Made by a program: the position numbers and the translations under genes. 8,208 nt of DNA from Chloroflexota bacterium (GTDB lineage Bacteria > Chloroflexota > Anaerolineae > Anaerolineales > UBA4823): positions 1-8,208 of the forward strand of contig DAOVCZ010000070.1 in the NCBI GenBank assembly GCA_030669775.1, read 5' to 3'. Positions within the stretch are counted from its first letter, which is position 1, and each line of letters begins with the position of its first letter. Positions 1 to 6,212 of the stretch are shown here, in pieces. The notes under the pieces are model-generated. The model saw only the letters and a program-made list of their open reading frames with translations, had not been told where the DNA came from and searched no databases.

Positions 1-64
1 GAAAAAACTTCACAGATCCATCTCAATTTACGAGCTCTCTTTAACCCAATAACGTTACGAATAC

Positions 65-464
65 TTATGAAGCTTGGACTATCCCGGCGGAAACATAGAA
101 AATAAGGTGAAGCGCGAGATCACCCTGAGTGCGCTTATCAGCCAAGATACCAACGATCGAAAATAGGATCATGGCTGGGATCAGGTAAAAACCTATTGTC
201 CAAGCCCCTAGGATGACAAGTGCCAATAATCCACCTCAGCAAGCCATTTGCCAAGATATCTCCTGGGAAATTAAAAGATCCGGGGGAACCATATTACACA
301 AGACCCAGATAATTGGATGCCAATTCAAAAGTTGCCAATCCAAGGACCAGACAAGAAATTGAAAGTAGAATAAATTTTCCTCGCTTTTCTCTAATGGCAG
401 GAAATAAGAACAGAGAAATCAAGATGAATGTCCCCCCCAAGCAGAGGTAGACACCGATATACAT
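65..464 (-). pseudogene. Decayed small multi-spanning membrane protein (stop plus frameshift)
   Basis: On the minus strand an ATG at 464 opens a 56-codon frame ending in TAA at 294-296. It begins MYIGVYLCLGGTFILISLF and gives two hydrophobic helices around a basic turn (IREKRGK), a plausible helical hairpin. Past the TAA the same frame continues with protein-like sequence (YGSPGSFNFPGDILANGLL). A second frame then opens after a TGA at 236-238 and runs 56 codons to TAA at 65-67, reading GGLLALVILGAWTIGFYLIP and onward with two more hydrophobic stretches and a basic turn (ADKRTQ). Joined, these make a protein of about 130 residues with about four membrane segments, broken by one nonsense codon and one frameshift. 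No clear ribosome binding site precedes 464. The fragment lies 51 bases downstream of rocD on the same strand and might be co-transcribed with it. Alternatively the 56-codon ORF is a real small protein, or the breaks are assembly errors. I do not recognise the family. Positions 1-64 and 465-515 show nothing else. Confidence 0.45.
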
Positions 465-515
465 AATTCAAATCTATCAGCAAATTATTTAAAGAATTTA
501 AGGGTAATTATTTTA

Positions 516-1718
516 TCAAGGCTTGGTCAAGATGTGGAAAATTCGATCCAGTGCCCAATCAACAGTTTCGCGATCTATGATTAGTGGTGGTGTAAAGCGA
601 AGCACATTACCGTGGGTTTCCTTGACTAATATCCCATTTTTCTGGAGGATTTCAGCAAATCTTCGCCCACCTCCAGCACTGGGTTTTAGCTCTACTCCGA
701 TAAGCAGACCTTTACCGCGAACTTCCTTGACATGTCGGCTGGGGATCTCCGCAAGGCGGTCGGCAAAGTATTCTCCGATTTCTGCAGAGTTCTGGATCAA
801 GTTTTCACTAGTGATGACTTTTAGTGCTGTCCGGGCAATCGCCGCGCCTAAAGGATTACCCCCGAAAGTTGAACCATGCTCTCCAGGCTGGAAAAGACCC
901 ATTATGGATCGATCGGCTAAAACCGCAGAAATTGGATAAAAACCGCCAGAAAGAGCTTTACCTATGACCATCACATCTGGTCGAACAGATTCATGGTCAC
1001 AAGCAAATAGTTGACCCGTTCTACCCAAACCAGTTTGGATTTCATCCGCGATCATCAAGACATTATTCTTAGAGCATAATTCTCTCATCTGTTGAAGGTA
1101 ACCTGGAGGGGGTACAATCACCCCTGCTTCACCTTGGATTGGCTCAACCAAAATGGCAGCAGTGTTTGGCGTGATTGCTCTGGAAAGAGCTGCAACATCT
1201 CCATATGGTATGGTGGAAAATCCTGGAGTGAAGGGGCCAAATCCATCCCGGTAAGCCTCTTCTGATGAGAATGAGATTATTGTAATGGTGCGACCATGGA
1301 AATTCCCTTCGAGGGTGAGGATCTCAGCCTGGTTTTGAGGAATGCCTTTAATCTGGTAAGCCCATTTTCGAGCCAATTTGATAGCAGTTTCAACCGCCTC
1401 AGCTCCAGAATTCATGGGAAGTGCCATTTCATAGCCAGTTAATTCCGCTAATTCTTTATACAGGAGGGGAAGTTGATCATTGCGGAAGGCCCGCGAGGTT
1501 AACGTGATGTGTTGAGCTTGATCCACCAAAGCTGCAAGTATTTTTGGGTGTACATGACCCTGGTTCACTGCGGAATAGGCACTCAAACAGTCTAAATAGC
1601 GATTGCCATCAACGTCAAACACCCACACGCCCTCCCCGCGTTTTATGACAACGTCAAGCGGTAGGTAGTTGTGGGCGCCATATTGGTCCTCTAATGCGAT
1701 GTAATCATTGGTTTTCAT
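516..1718 (-). CDS. rocD: Ornithine aminotransferase (ornithine--oxo-acid transaminase)
   Basis: This 400-residue cytosolic enzyme transfers the delta-amino group of L-ornithine to 2-oxoglutarate, giving glutamate-5-semialdehyde and glutamate, and so links arginine breakdown with proline and glutamate. It is a class-III, fold-type-I PLP aminotransferase of normal length. Visible motifs are YGAHNYLPL at 13-21, SAYSAVNQGH at 46-55, the phosphate-cup NSGAE at 103-107, GNFHGRT at 138-144, DEIQTGLGRTG at 225-235 with the PLP-nitrogen aspartate D225, the Schiff-base lysine K254 in GKALSGG, and GSTFGGNPLG at 282-291. By motif alignment, Y18, Y48, R143, E197 and K254 match Y55, Y85, R180, E235 and K292 of human ornithine aminotransferase. 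The two tyrosines favour ornithine over acetylornithine or GABA as substrate. The ATG at 1718 fits the family N-terminus, but no Shine-Dalgarno sequence precedes it; the leader is A-rich. The gene is divergent from the lipid kinase and has no arginine-pathway neighbour in view. No terminator is obvious after its TGA. Confidence 0.93.
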   Translation of the reverse strand: MKTNDYIALEDQYGAHNYLPLDVVIKRGEGVWVFDVDGNRYLDCLSAYSAVNQGHVHPKILAALVDQAQHITLTSRAFRNDQLPLLYKELAELTGYEMALPMNSGAEAVETAIKLARKWAYQIKGIPQNQAEILTLEGNFHGRTITIISFSSEEAYRDGFGPFTPGFSTIPYGDVAALSRAITPNTAAILVEPIQGEAGVIVPPPGYLQQMRELCSKNNVLMIADEIQTGLGRTGQLFACDHESVRPDVMVIGKALSGGFYPISAVLADRSIMGLFQPGEHGSTFGGNPLGAAIARTALKVITSENLIQNSAEIGEYFADRLAEIPSRHVKEVRGKGLLIGVELKPSAGGGRRFAEILQKNGILVKETHGNVLRFTPPLIIDRETVDWALDRIFHILTKP

Positions 1719-1760
1719 ATTTTTCTATATCAATTGATGAGATATTTTCAAACGTTTTGC

Positions 1761-1769
1761 AGTATAACA
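1761..1769 (-). promoter_or_regulatory. Putative extended -10 promoter for rocD
   Basis: Read on the minus strand, the sequence is TGTTATACT: a TGn extension followed by TATACT, one mismatch from the TATAAT consensus. No good -35 hexamer lies 16-18 bases upstream, which is usual for extended -10 promoters. The expected transcription start is near 1754, giving a leader of roughly 35 bases before the ATG at 1718. The call rests on the motif alone. Confidence 0.4.
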
Positions 1770-1889
1770 TGGATGTTCTCACACAGCTGATGTCTATATA
1801 CTGGTGAACCATACGAGAGAAGTCAAATAATAAGGAGCACAATCTGATTGGGTAGAGAGGTATGCTCAAAATTATTGCATCACAGAAGT

Positions 1890-1898
1890 TGATATAAT
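1890..1898 (+). promoter_or_regulatory. Putative extended -10 promoter for the lipid kinase gene
   Basis: TGATATAAT is a perfect extended -10 element (TG, one base, TATAAT). No convincing -35 sits at 16-18 bases; TTGCAT at 1875-1880 is only 12 bases away. The expected transcription start is near 1905, giving a leader of about 74 bases before the ATG at 1979. Because the upstream ATG at 1904 would coincide with this start point, the promoter also argues against translation from 1904. Confidence 0.5.
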
Positions 1899-1966
1899 TC
1901 CCGATGTATTATTTAGCATTCTCTCGAAATAGGAATACTCTTTTTGAACCGTTATGTGAATTAATT

Positions 1967-1972
1967 AGGAGG
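1967..1972 (+). promoter_or_regulatory. Ribosome binding site deciding the lipid kinase start
   Basis: AGGAGG, continued by AGAG, ends 6 bases before the ATG at 1979. It is a near-perfect Shine-Dalgarno match at the right distance. The in-frame ATG at 1904 lacks any comparable site, so this motif fixes the start at 1979. Confidence 0.85.
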
Positions 1973-1978
1973 AGAGAA

Positions 1979-2863
1979 ATGGCACGAAAGATACAGGCAG
2001 TGGTCAATCCGGGCTCAGGTCAACCAAAGCCAATTTTGCATACCTTAAACCAGGTCTTCCGAACTGCAGGGGTGGAGTGGGATATCTCATTAACTCAAAA
2101 TAGCGGTGATGCAGAGCGCTTCGCCAGGGAGGCTGTCGAGGCAGGAGTTGACGTGGTGGCAGCTTTTGGGGGGGATGGGACGGTGATGGAGGTTGCTCGT
2201 GGAGTAATGGATAGCGAGGTTCCAATGGCAATCTTGCCTGGAGGGACGGCCAACTTGATGTCTGTGGAGCTTGGTATCCCCAAGGATCTAACCAAAGCAG
2301 CGGAAATCGCAGCAAACGCAAATAGTCCGATAAAATCTATTGATGTCGGTGAGATTGGCGGGACGTATTTCTTGTTACGAGTGGGCTTGGGCATTGCTGC
2401 CCAAAAGGTTGAAATTGCTGACCGGGATATGAAGGACCGGTATGGCATCATGGCATACTCGATCGCCGCGCTCAAAGCCATGAAAGATGCAAAATCGGTG
2501 AAGTATAAATTTATCTTGGATGGAGAGGAATTCGAGGCGGAAGGGGTGACCTGCCTGGTTGACAATGCTGGAAACTTTGGCGTCTCGGGATTTTCAGCCA
2601 GCAAGAAGATCAGCGTTTTCGATGGTCTATTAGATGTAATTTTAGTGCGAGATAGGAGTTTTCAATCATTTGTTGATGTTGGAAAAAGTGTAGCTACTTC
2701 TACTCCAAGTTCAGATACAGTTTATCATTGGCAAGCCAAGGAAATCAATATCGAAACTGATCCACCCCAAAAAATCCAGGTTGACGGAGAGATAGGCTGG
2801 CAGACTCCGGTTGCGATAAAGGTTATTCCAGCAGCGGTGCGGATATTAACCGGTGGGGAGTGA
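1979..2863 (+). CDS. Diacylglycerol kinase / lipid kinase family protein (DAGK catalytic, YegS/DgkB-like)
   Basis: This 294-residue protein of the DAGK/sphingosine-kinase-like superfamily would phosphorylate a lipid alcohol, most often diacylglycerol, with ATP at the inner face of the membrane, recycling it into phosphatidic acid. The N-terminal nucleotide domain shows VNPGSG at 9-14, the signature GGDGT at 64-68 and LPGGTANL at 86-93. The C-terminal beta-rich domain shows DGLLDV at 215-220 and QVDGE at 267-271, both typical of the family. Length is normal for a soluble bacterial member, and no membrane helix or signal peptide is present. The reading frame stays open upstream to an ATG at 1904, but the 25 extra residues are unlike the family, and the strong AGGAGG sits before 1979. 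The gene stands alone, divergent from rocD. The exact lipid substrate is not readable: diacylglycerol, undecaprenol-like or glycerolipid substrates are all possible. Confidence 0.88.
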   Translation: MARKIQAVVNPGSGQPKPILHTLNQVFRTAGVEWDISLTQNSGDAERFAREAVEAGVDVVAAFGGDGTVMEVARGVMDSEVPMAILPGGTANLMSVELGIPKDLTKAAEIAANANSPIKSIDVGEIGGTYFLLRVGLGIAAQKVEIADRDMKDRYGIMAYSIAALKAMKDAKSVKYKFILDGEEFEAEGVTCLVDNAGNFGVSGFSASKKISVFDGLLDVILVRDRSFQSFVDVGKSVATSTPSSDTVYHWQAKEINIETDPPQKIQVDGEIGWQTPVAIKVIPAAVRILTGGE

Positions 2864-2892
2864 GATTTATTCTGGTATTGGTTTATCGCTAA

Positions 2893-2925
2893 GGATGGAA
2901 TTTGTCAGATAATCCCATCTGTTTT
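2893..2925 (+). terminator. Weak putative intrinsic terminator after the lipid kinase
   Basis: GATGG at 2894-2898 pairs with CCATC at 2915-2919. After one A/C mismatch, ATT pairs with AAT around an 8-base loop, and G2893 can wobble-pair with T2920. The hairpin is followed by G and four T residues (2922-2925). The stem is short and the T tract brief, so it may be a weak terminator or chance. It lies 30 bases after the TGA and ends before the opposing pseudogene at 2955. Confidence 0.33.
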
Positions 2926-2954
2926 ACATGACGTGTGTGATAAGTAAAATGGTT

Positions 2955-3365
2955 TTATGCAAACCTGGGACTGGTATCGCGATCTGTTCTCAACCAGCTG
3001 ATCAGGAAAAGAATCCCCGGAATTAAGACTGGTAATAAGATAACTGGTACAACATACAAGCCTCTACCCCGACCACCGAAGGTAATCTACATCAGGTAGT
3101 TAGCAATAACACATACGATCGATAGTACACTTCCAAATCCTTCCCAACGCCAGGCGAGTGCTAAGCCAATCACACCCGGAAATAAGGATAGGGGAATTAG
3201 ATTCTCATACCAGGGGTAAGTGCCGATCAACTGTGGATTCATCCAGGCTTCGATTATCTCGGCAATAATGATGATTAAAGTAAAAGCGAAGATGACCAGG
3301 CTCCAAATTCGTGCTATTTTGCGTAAAGTGTTCGTGGTCTTATCATAATCGGATACAGATGCAAT
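2955..3365 (-). pseudogene. Broken four-helix integral membrane protein (internal TAG, no normal start)
   Basis: A minus-strand frame of 136 codons runs to a TAA at 2955-2957 with one interruption, a TAG at 3087-3089 (codon 93 counted from the ATT at 3365). The sequence is clearly protein-like on both sides of the TAG. It has a charged N-terminus (SDYDKTTNTLRKIAR), a long helix around IWSLVIFAFTLIIIIAEII, PWYENLIPLSLFPGVIGLAL followed by WRWEGFGSV, then VCVIANYLM. After the TAG comes ITFGGRGRG and a last helix containing YVVPVILLPVLIPGILFLI, ending with a polar tail. The WRWE-G pattern after a helix recalls small four-helix membrane proteins of unknown function common in Chloroflexota (possibly DUF7670-like, from memory only). 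No ATG, GTG or TTG start is in frame. A good GGAGG lies 8 bases before the in-frame ATT, and an in-frame TAG sits where a start would be expected. I read this as a recent loss by point mutation, with sequencing error as the alternative. Confidence 0.6.
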
Positions 3366-3373
3366 CTATTTAG

Positions 3374-3378
3374 CCTCC
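3374..3378 (-). promoter_or_regulatory. Orphan ribosome binding site of the broken membrane protein
   Basis: On the minus strand TGGAGGCTAAA precedes the broken gene. The same 11 bases precede the HlyD-family gene, where they run straight into ATG at 5122. Here the next codon is TAG, in frame with the membrane protein, followed by ATT. This marks the place where translation once began and supports the pseudogene reading. Confidence 0.5.
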
Positions 3379-3703
3379 ACATTAATATAACAAAACACCG
3401 CTAACTGGTGGCAGCGGATTCGTTCTTGCAGGGAAGATTTCCTCGAAGAGGGATCTATTCAAGACTGCCTGCGATTTTCCCTCCTTCAATTCAATAACCT
3501 AATTCCAATTATCGCAAAGCTAGCAAATAGGGAATTAATTAGAGTTTCTAAAAAGTTTTCAATTGGAGCTGCGTGACATTCCAGGTTCATATTCTGTTCT
3601 TCATGGGTGCTCCGTTGGATATATGACATGTATACCGGTTGATATAGCACTTTATCTACTTGACCGTTTTGCTTGTGGATAACTTAATGTTGATTGTTTG
3701 CTT
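3379..3703 (-). other. Non-coding spacer after the export operon
   Basis: About 325 bases with no convincing gene on either strand. Contents noted: a short perfect repeat CCGCT/AGCGG (3398-3402 with 3413-3417), and a hairpin at 3436-3455 in which CCTC pairs with GAGG around a 3-base GAA loop, extended by a T-G wobble and one more pair. There is also an isolated DnaA-box-like TTATCCACA on the minus strand at 3674-3682. No U-rich terminator follows the operon end at 3704. The strand given is that of the flanking genes. Confidence 0.4.
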
Positions 3704-5122
3704 TCACTGGAAACTCACATCTGCTGGCATACCTGGTTTAAGCTGACCTTGTGGGTCTTCCACCGATAATTCGATTTCAAATACGGTGGTCTGGCGGTCT
3801 TCCTGGGTTTGTACGTTGCGCGGGGTATATTCTGCCCGATCGGCAATGCGGATCACCGTGGCATTGAAAACCTGACCTGGGAAGGAATCAACACTTACAC
3901 TGGATTGATCTCCAAGGCTTATCTGTCCATATAGGTTTTCTGGAACATAAACTTTAACCGTTAATTGATCCAATTGACCAATGGTAAAGGCAGCCATTCC
4001 TGGTTGGATAATTTCTCCAGGTTCAATATTGCGAGTCATCACAGTTCCAGCTACCGCGGATGGGACTTCAAGTTTTTCTATCTGAAGATCAATTAAGTCG
4101 AGTGCAGCCTGAGCCTGATCGACCATCCTTTCACCTTGCGCGATCCCACTCTCGGCTTGGTTGATGTTTGCATGAGCTTGACCGACAGCAGATTCTGCTT
4201 GAAAGACAACTGCTTCAGAAGCTCTTAATGCTTTGGAGTGTTCACCGGTGAGTAGTGCATTGAATTGGTCCAAAGCGGTATCATACCTTTCACGAGCAAC
4301 AGTTAACTTAGCTCTTGCCTCGAGAACATCGGATGCAGATTGATCGGAAAGGATCTTTTCGTAAGCTGATTGGGCAGCTTCTAACTCGGCCTCGGCATTA
4401 TCATAGATGATCTCGAGGTAATCCTCTAATTCTTCCTTTCCTTCCCGATGAATTTTACGGTCTGTTAATTCTTCTGCAATCAGGAATGCGATTTGGGCTT
4501 TCAATAATCTCTCTTCGGCAGCTCGCAGGCCAGCATGGCTTACCTCTTCAAGGACTGACTCAAAATTTACTTCTTCGACTTCAAGAGCTTCTTGAGCTTC
4601 CTCGACCTCAGATTCGGCAGCAGAGATTTCTTCCACTTTTTGAAAATACCAGGTAGGTAGTGAAAATTCTTTGGGGATTTCCTGCTTCCAGGCTTCTATA
4701 CGCTCTGGTTGTTCTGTGAGACGAGCGTTGTCGAGCTCCAATTCGTATTGTATATTGGCAATATCAACTCCGGCTTCAGCAGCGGTCAGAGCAGCATGGG
4801 CAGCTTCAAGAGACGTTTTGGATGTGGCCAGCTGCGCATTAGCCATCTCTAATGCGGCGAGGGCTTGCTCCCGCTGGGCGCCCAACAAATCACCTTCCAG
4901 GCGGAATATGATCTCTCCCACCTCAACATCATCTCCTTCCTGTTTAAATACTTCTGCAACCCGTCCACCTAACTCTGGTGAGACTACCACCTCAATTGCC
5001 TCAACTACTCCTGAAGCCTCTAATATTTCTTCTCCATCTGCCATGAGGACATCACAGCTCGAGATTAATAGGATGAGGATGAGTAGAAAGGGTATCAACT
5101 TATATTTATTAGCGAAGTTCAT
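3704..5122 (-). CDS. Lipoprotein HlyD-family adaptor subunit of an ABC exporter
   Basis: This 472-residue membrane-fusion-type protein should be anchored on the outer face of the cytoplasmic membrane and work with the co-encoded ABC-2 permeases. Residues 1-23 form a lipoprotein signal: a basic start, the hydrophobic core LIPFLLILILLI and the lipobox ISSC with C23. Residues 36-78 (GVVEAIEVVVSPELGGRV and following) are the first half of a lipoyl-like domain, and 353-380 (VPSAVAGTVMTRNIEPGEII) is the second half. Between them, residues 82-350 are Ala/Glu/Gln-rich heptad-like coiled coil, interrupted near 149-160 by IPKEFSLPTWYF. Residues 385-470 form the beta-barrel region, ending in the typical LKPGMPADVSF. 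The start at 5122 is chosen because GGAGG precedes it and because it gives a proper signal peptide. An in-frame start at 5185 would put 21 residues in front of the signal. It is the last gene of the operon, 78 bases after the ATPase. No outer-membrane partner is in view. Confidence 0.88.
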   Translation of the reverse strand: MNFANKYKLIPFLLILILLISSCDVLMADGEEILEASGVVEAIEVVVSPELGGRVAEVFKQEGDDVEVGEIIFRLEGDLLGAQREQALAALEMANAQLATSKTSLEAAHAALTAAEAGVDIANIQYELELDNARLTEQPERIEAWKQEIPKEFSLPTWYFQKVEEISAAESEVEEAQEALEVEEVNFESVLEEVSHAGLRAAEERLLKAQIAFLIAEELTDRKIHREGKEELEDYLEIIYDNAEAELEAAQSAYEKILSDQSASDVLEARAKLTVARERYDTALDQFNALLTGEHSKALRASEAVVFQAESAVGQAHANINQAESGIAQGERMVDQAQAALDLIDLQIEKLEVPSAVAGTVMTRNIEPGEIIQPGMAAFTIGQLDQLTVKVYVPENLYGQISLGDQSSVSVDSFPGQVFNATVIRIADRAEYTPRNVQTQEDRQTTVFEIELSVEDPQGQLKPGMPADVSFQ

Positions 5123-5127
5123 TTTAG

Positions 5128-5132
5128 CCTCC
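5128..5132 (-). promoter_or_regulatory. Ribosome binding site deciding the HlyD-family start
   Basis: Minus-strand GGAGG, inside CTGGAGGCTAAA, ends 5 bases before the ATG at 5122. This and the signal peptide beginning at that ATG set the start, rather than the in-frame start at 5185. Confidence 0.85.
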
Positions 5133-5200
5133 AGTTGAAAACTCCTGCGCAATGGTGAGAGCATGATTACGAAATTTGAATGCACACTTAAGGTGTAAGA

Positions 5201-6142
5201 TTAGCGCATGCTGGCAATAAAAACATCCTCCAATGATGGCTCGATGATAGCCATTTCTCCTGGATTTATATTTGCTCGACGTAATTCGGAAGCGATGGCA
5301 TGCTGAGACTTTCTCACATTCGGGGCGATAACATGGATTGAAGTTCCATATAATTCCACTTCGTTGATCGGTAAACGTCCTTCTCGAAGGGCAGAATGAA
5401 GAACACTGAGCGCTTTTTCCGTATCCGAGGGTTCGAATTCCAATACTTGACCTGGCATCTTCTCCTGCTTAATCTGTTCCGGAGAACCGAAAGCTGTGAT
5501 GCTCCCATGTTGGATGAAAGCCAGCTTGTGGCAGTGTTCTGCTTCGTCCATATAATGAGTGGTGACAAACACAGTCACACCGAGGGCTGCTTGCTCATAT
5601 AACAGATTCCAGAAGGCCCGTCTGGAAACAGGATCAACACCTGCAGTTGGTTCATCAAGGAAGAGAACTTCTGGTTGGTGGATGATAGCGGCGCTGAGAG
5701 CTAACCTTTGTCGCCAACCACCCGAGAGCTCCTTAGTTTGGGTATGTTCACGACCCTCTAAACCAGACATCTGCAACGCTTCTTGAATATGCTCAACCAA
5801 TTCTGTATTGGATAACCCGTAGGCTTTTCCATAAAATTGCAGGTTCTGTAAGACTGTGAGGTCGTTATACAGACTGAAGCGTTGTGACATATAACCAACT
5901 TGTTGCCGGATTTGGCTTGTATCTCCGTTAACCTCCAATCCCAAAACTTTTACCTGTCCAGATGTGGGTCTTAACAATCCCAGCATCATGCGAATAGTGG
6001 TGGTTTTGCCAGAACCATTCGGTCCCAAGAATCCAAAAATCTCACCTTTCTGTACGTCAAAACTGACCTCTGAAACAGCTTTGAAATCCCCAAATTTCTT
6101 TGTTAATTCATGGGCATGTATTGTTGAGTCGTAATCGCTCAC
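5201..6142 (-). CDS. ABC transporter ATP-binding protein (DrrA/CcmA-type, drug-export subfamily)
   Basis: This 313-residue cytoplasmic ATPase should dimerise to drive the neighbouring ABC-2 permeases. Motifs are all intact: Walker A GPNGSGKTT at 40-48, Q-loop Q87 in YMSQRFSLY, signature LSGGW at 139-143, Walker B VLFLDE at 159-164, D-loop AGVD at 167-170 and switch histidine H196 in TTHYMDEAEH. The signature ends in W instead of Q (LSGGWRQRLAL), a variant I know from this exporter subfamily. Residues from about 225 to 313 form a C-terminal extension ending EPSLEDVFIASMR, as in DrrA-like proteins. There is one nucleotide domain only, unlike the double-domain RbbA and YbhF. The start codon is GTG at 6142, with AAGGA 6 bases upstream; the ATG two bases further out is immediately followed by TGA in its own frame. 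It stops with TAA. It lies 70 bases after permease B and 78 before the HlyD gene, in one operon. Confidence 0.93.
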   Translation of the reverse strand: MSDYDSTIHAHELTKKFGDFKAVSEVSFDVQKGEIFGFLGPNGSGKTTTIRMMLGLLRPTSGQVKVLGLEVNGDTSQIRQQVGYMSQRFSLYNDLTVLQNLQFYGKAYGLSNTELVEHIQEALQMSGLEGREHTQTKELSGGWRQRLALSAAIIHQPEVLFLDEPTAGVDPVSRRAFWNLLYEQAALGVTVFVTTHYMDEAEHCHKLAFIQHGSITAFGSPEQIKQEKMPGQVLEFEPSDTEKALSVLHSALREGRLPINEVELYGTSIHVIAPNVRKSQHAIASELRRANINPGEMAIIEPSLEDVFIASMR

Positions 6143-6148
6143 ATTTCA

Positions 6149-6153
6149 TCCTT
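6149..6153 (-). promoter_or_regulatory. Ribosome binding site for the ATPase GTG start
   Basis: Minus-strand AAGGA ends 6 bases before GTG at 6142-6140. The overlapping ATG at 6144-6142 reads ATG TGA and cannot initiate the protein, so GTG must be the start. Confidence 0.65.
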
Positions 6154-6212
6154 ATTCACGTCAAGTAGGAAACAAAATCCGTTTTCATTGATCGATTCAA
6201 TGTAAAGCGAGC

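Noticed and set aside
432..438. Run of seven C residues as a possible frameshift or phase-variation site
   Set aside because: The frame reads sensibly through it as a glycine pair (LGGTFIL), so the frameshift in this decayed gene lies elsewhere, near 236-245. A seven-base tract alone is weak evidence for phase variation.
523..939. Plus-strand ORF of 138 codons opposite rocD, and similar ORFs opposite the lipid kinase, ATPase and adaptor
   Set aside because: They lie wholly inside well-supported genes on the other strand, lack domain signatures and have compositions expected of antisense shadows.
3436..3455. Hairpin GATTTCCTC-GAA-GAGGGATC as a terminator or small RNA
   Set aside because: The stem is short with an internal mismatch, no T tract follows on either strand, and no promoter is apparent, so it is only mentioned as spacer content.
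3674..3682. Perfect DnaA-box-like TTATCCACA on the minus strand, in a non-coding spacer
   Set aside because: It is a single isolated box with no cluster, AT-rich unwinding region or dnaA/dnaN neighbours. One such 9-mer in 8 kb is expected by chance often enough, so no origin is called.
3542..3682. Open plus-strand stretch of 46 codons in the spacer
   Set aside because: There is no start codon near its beginning, no ribosome binding site and no recognisable composition; this length of open frame occurs by chance.
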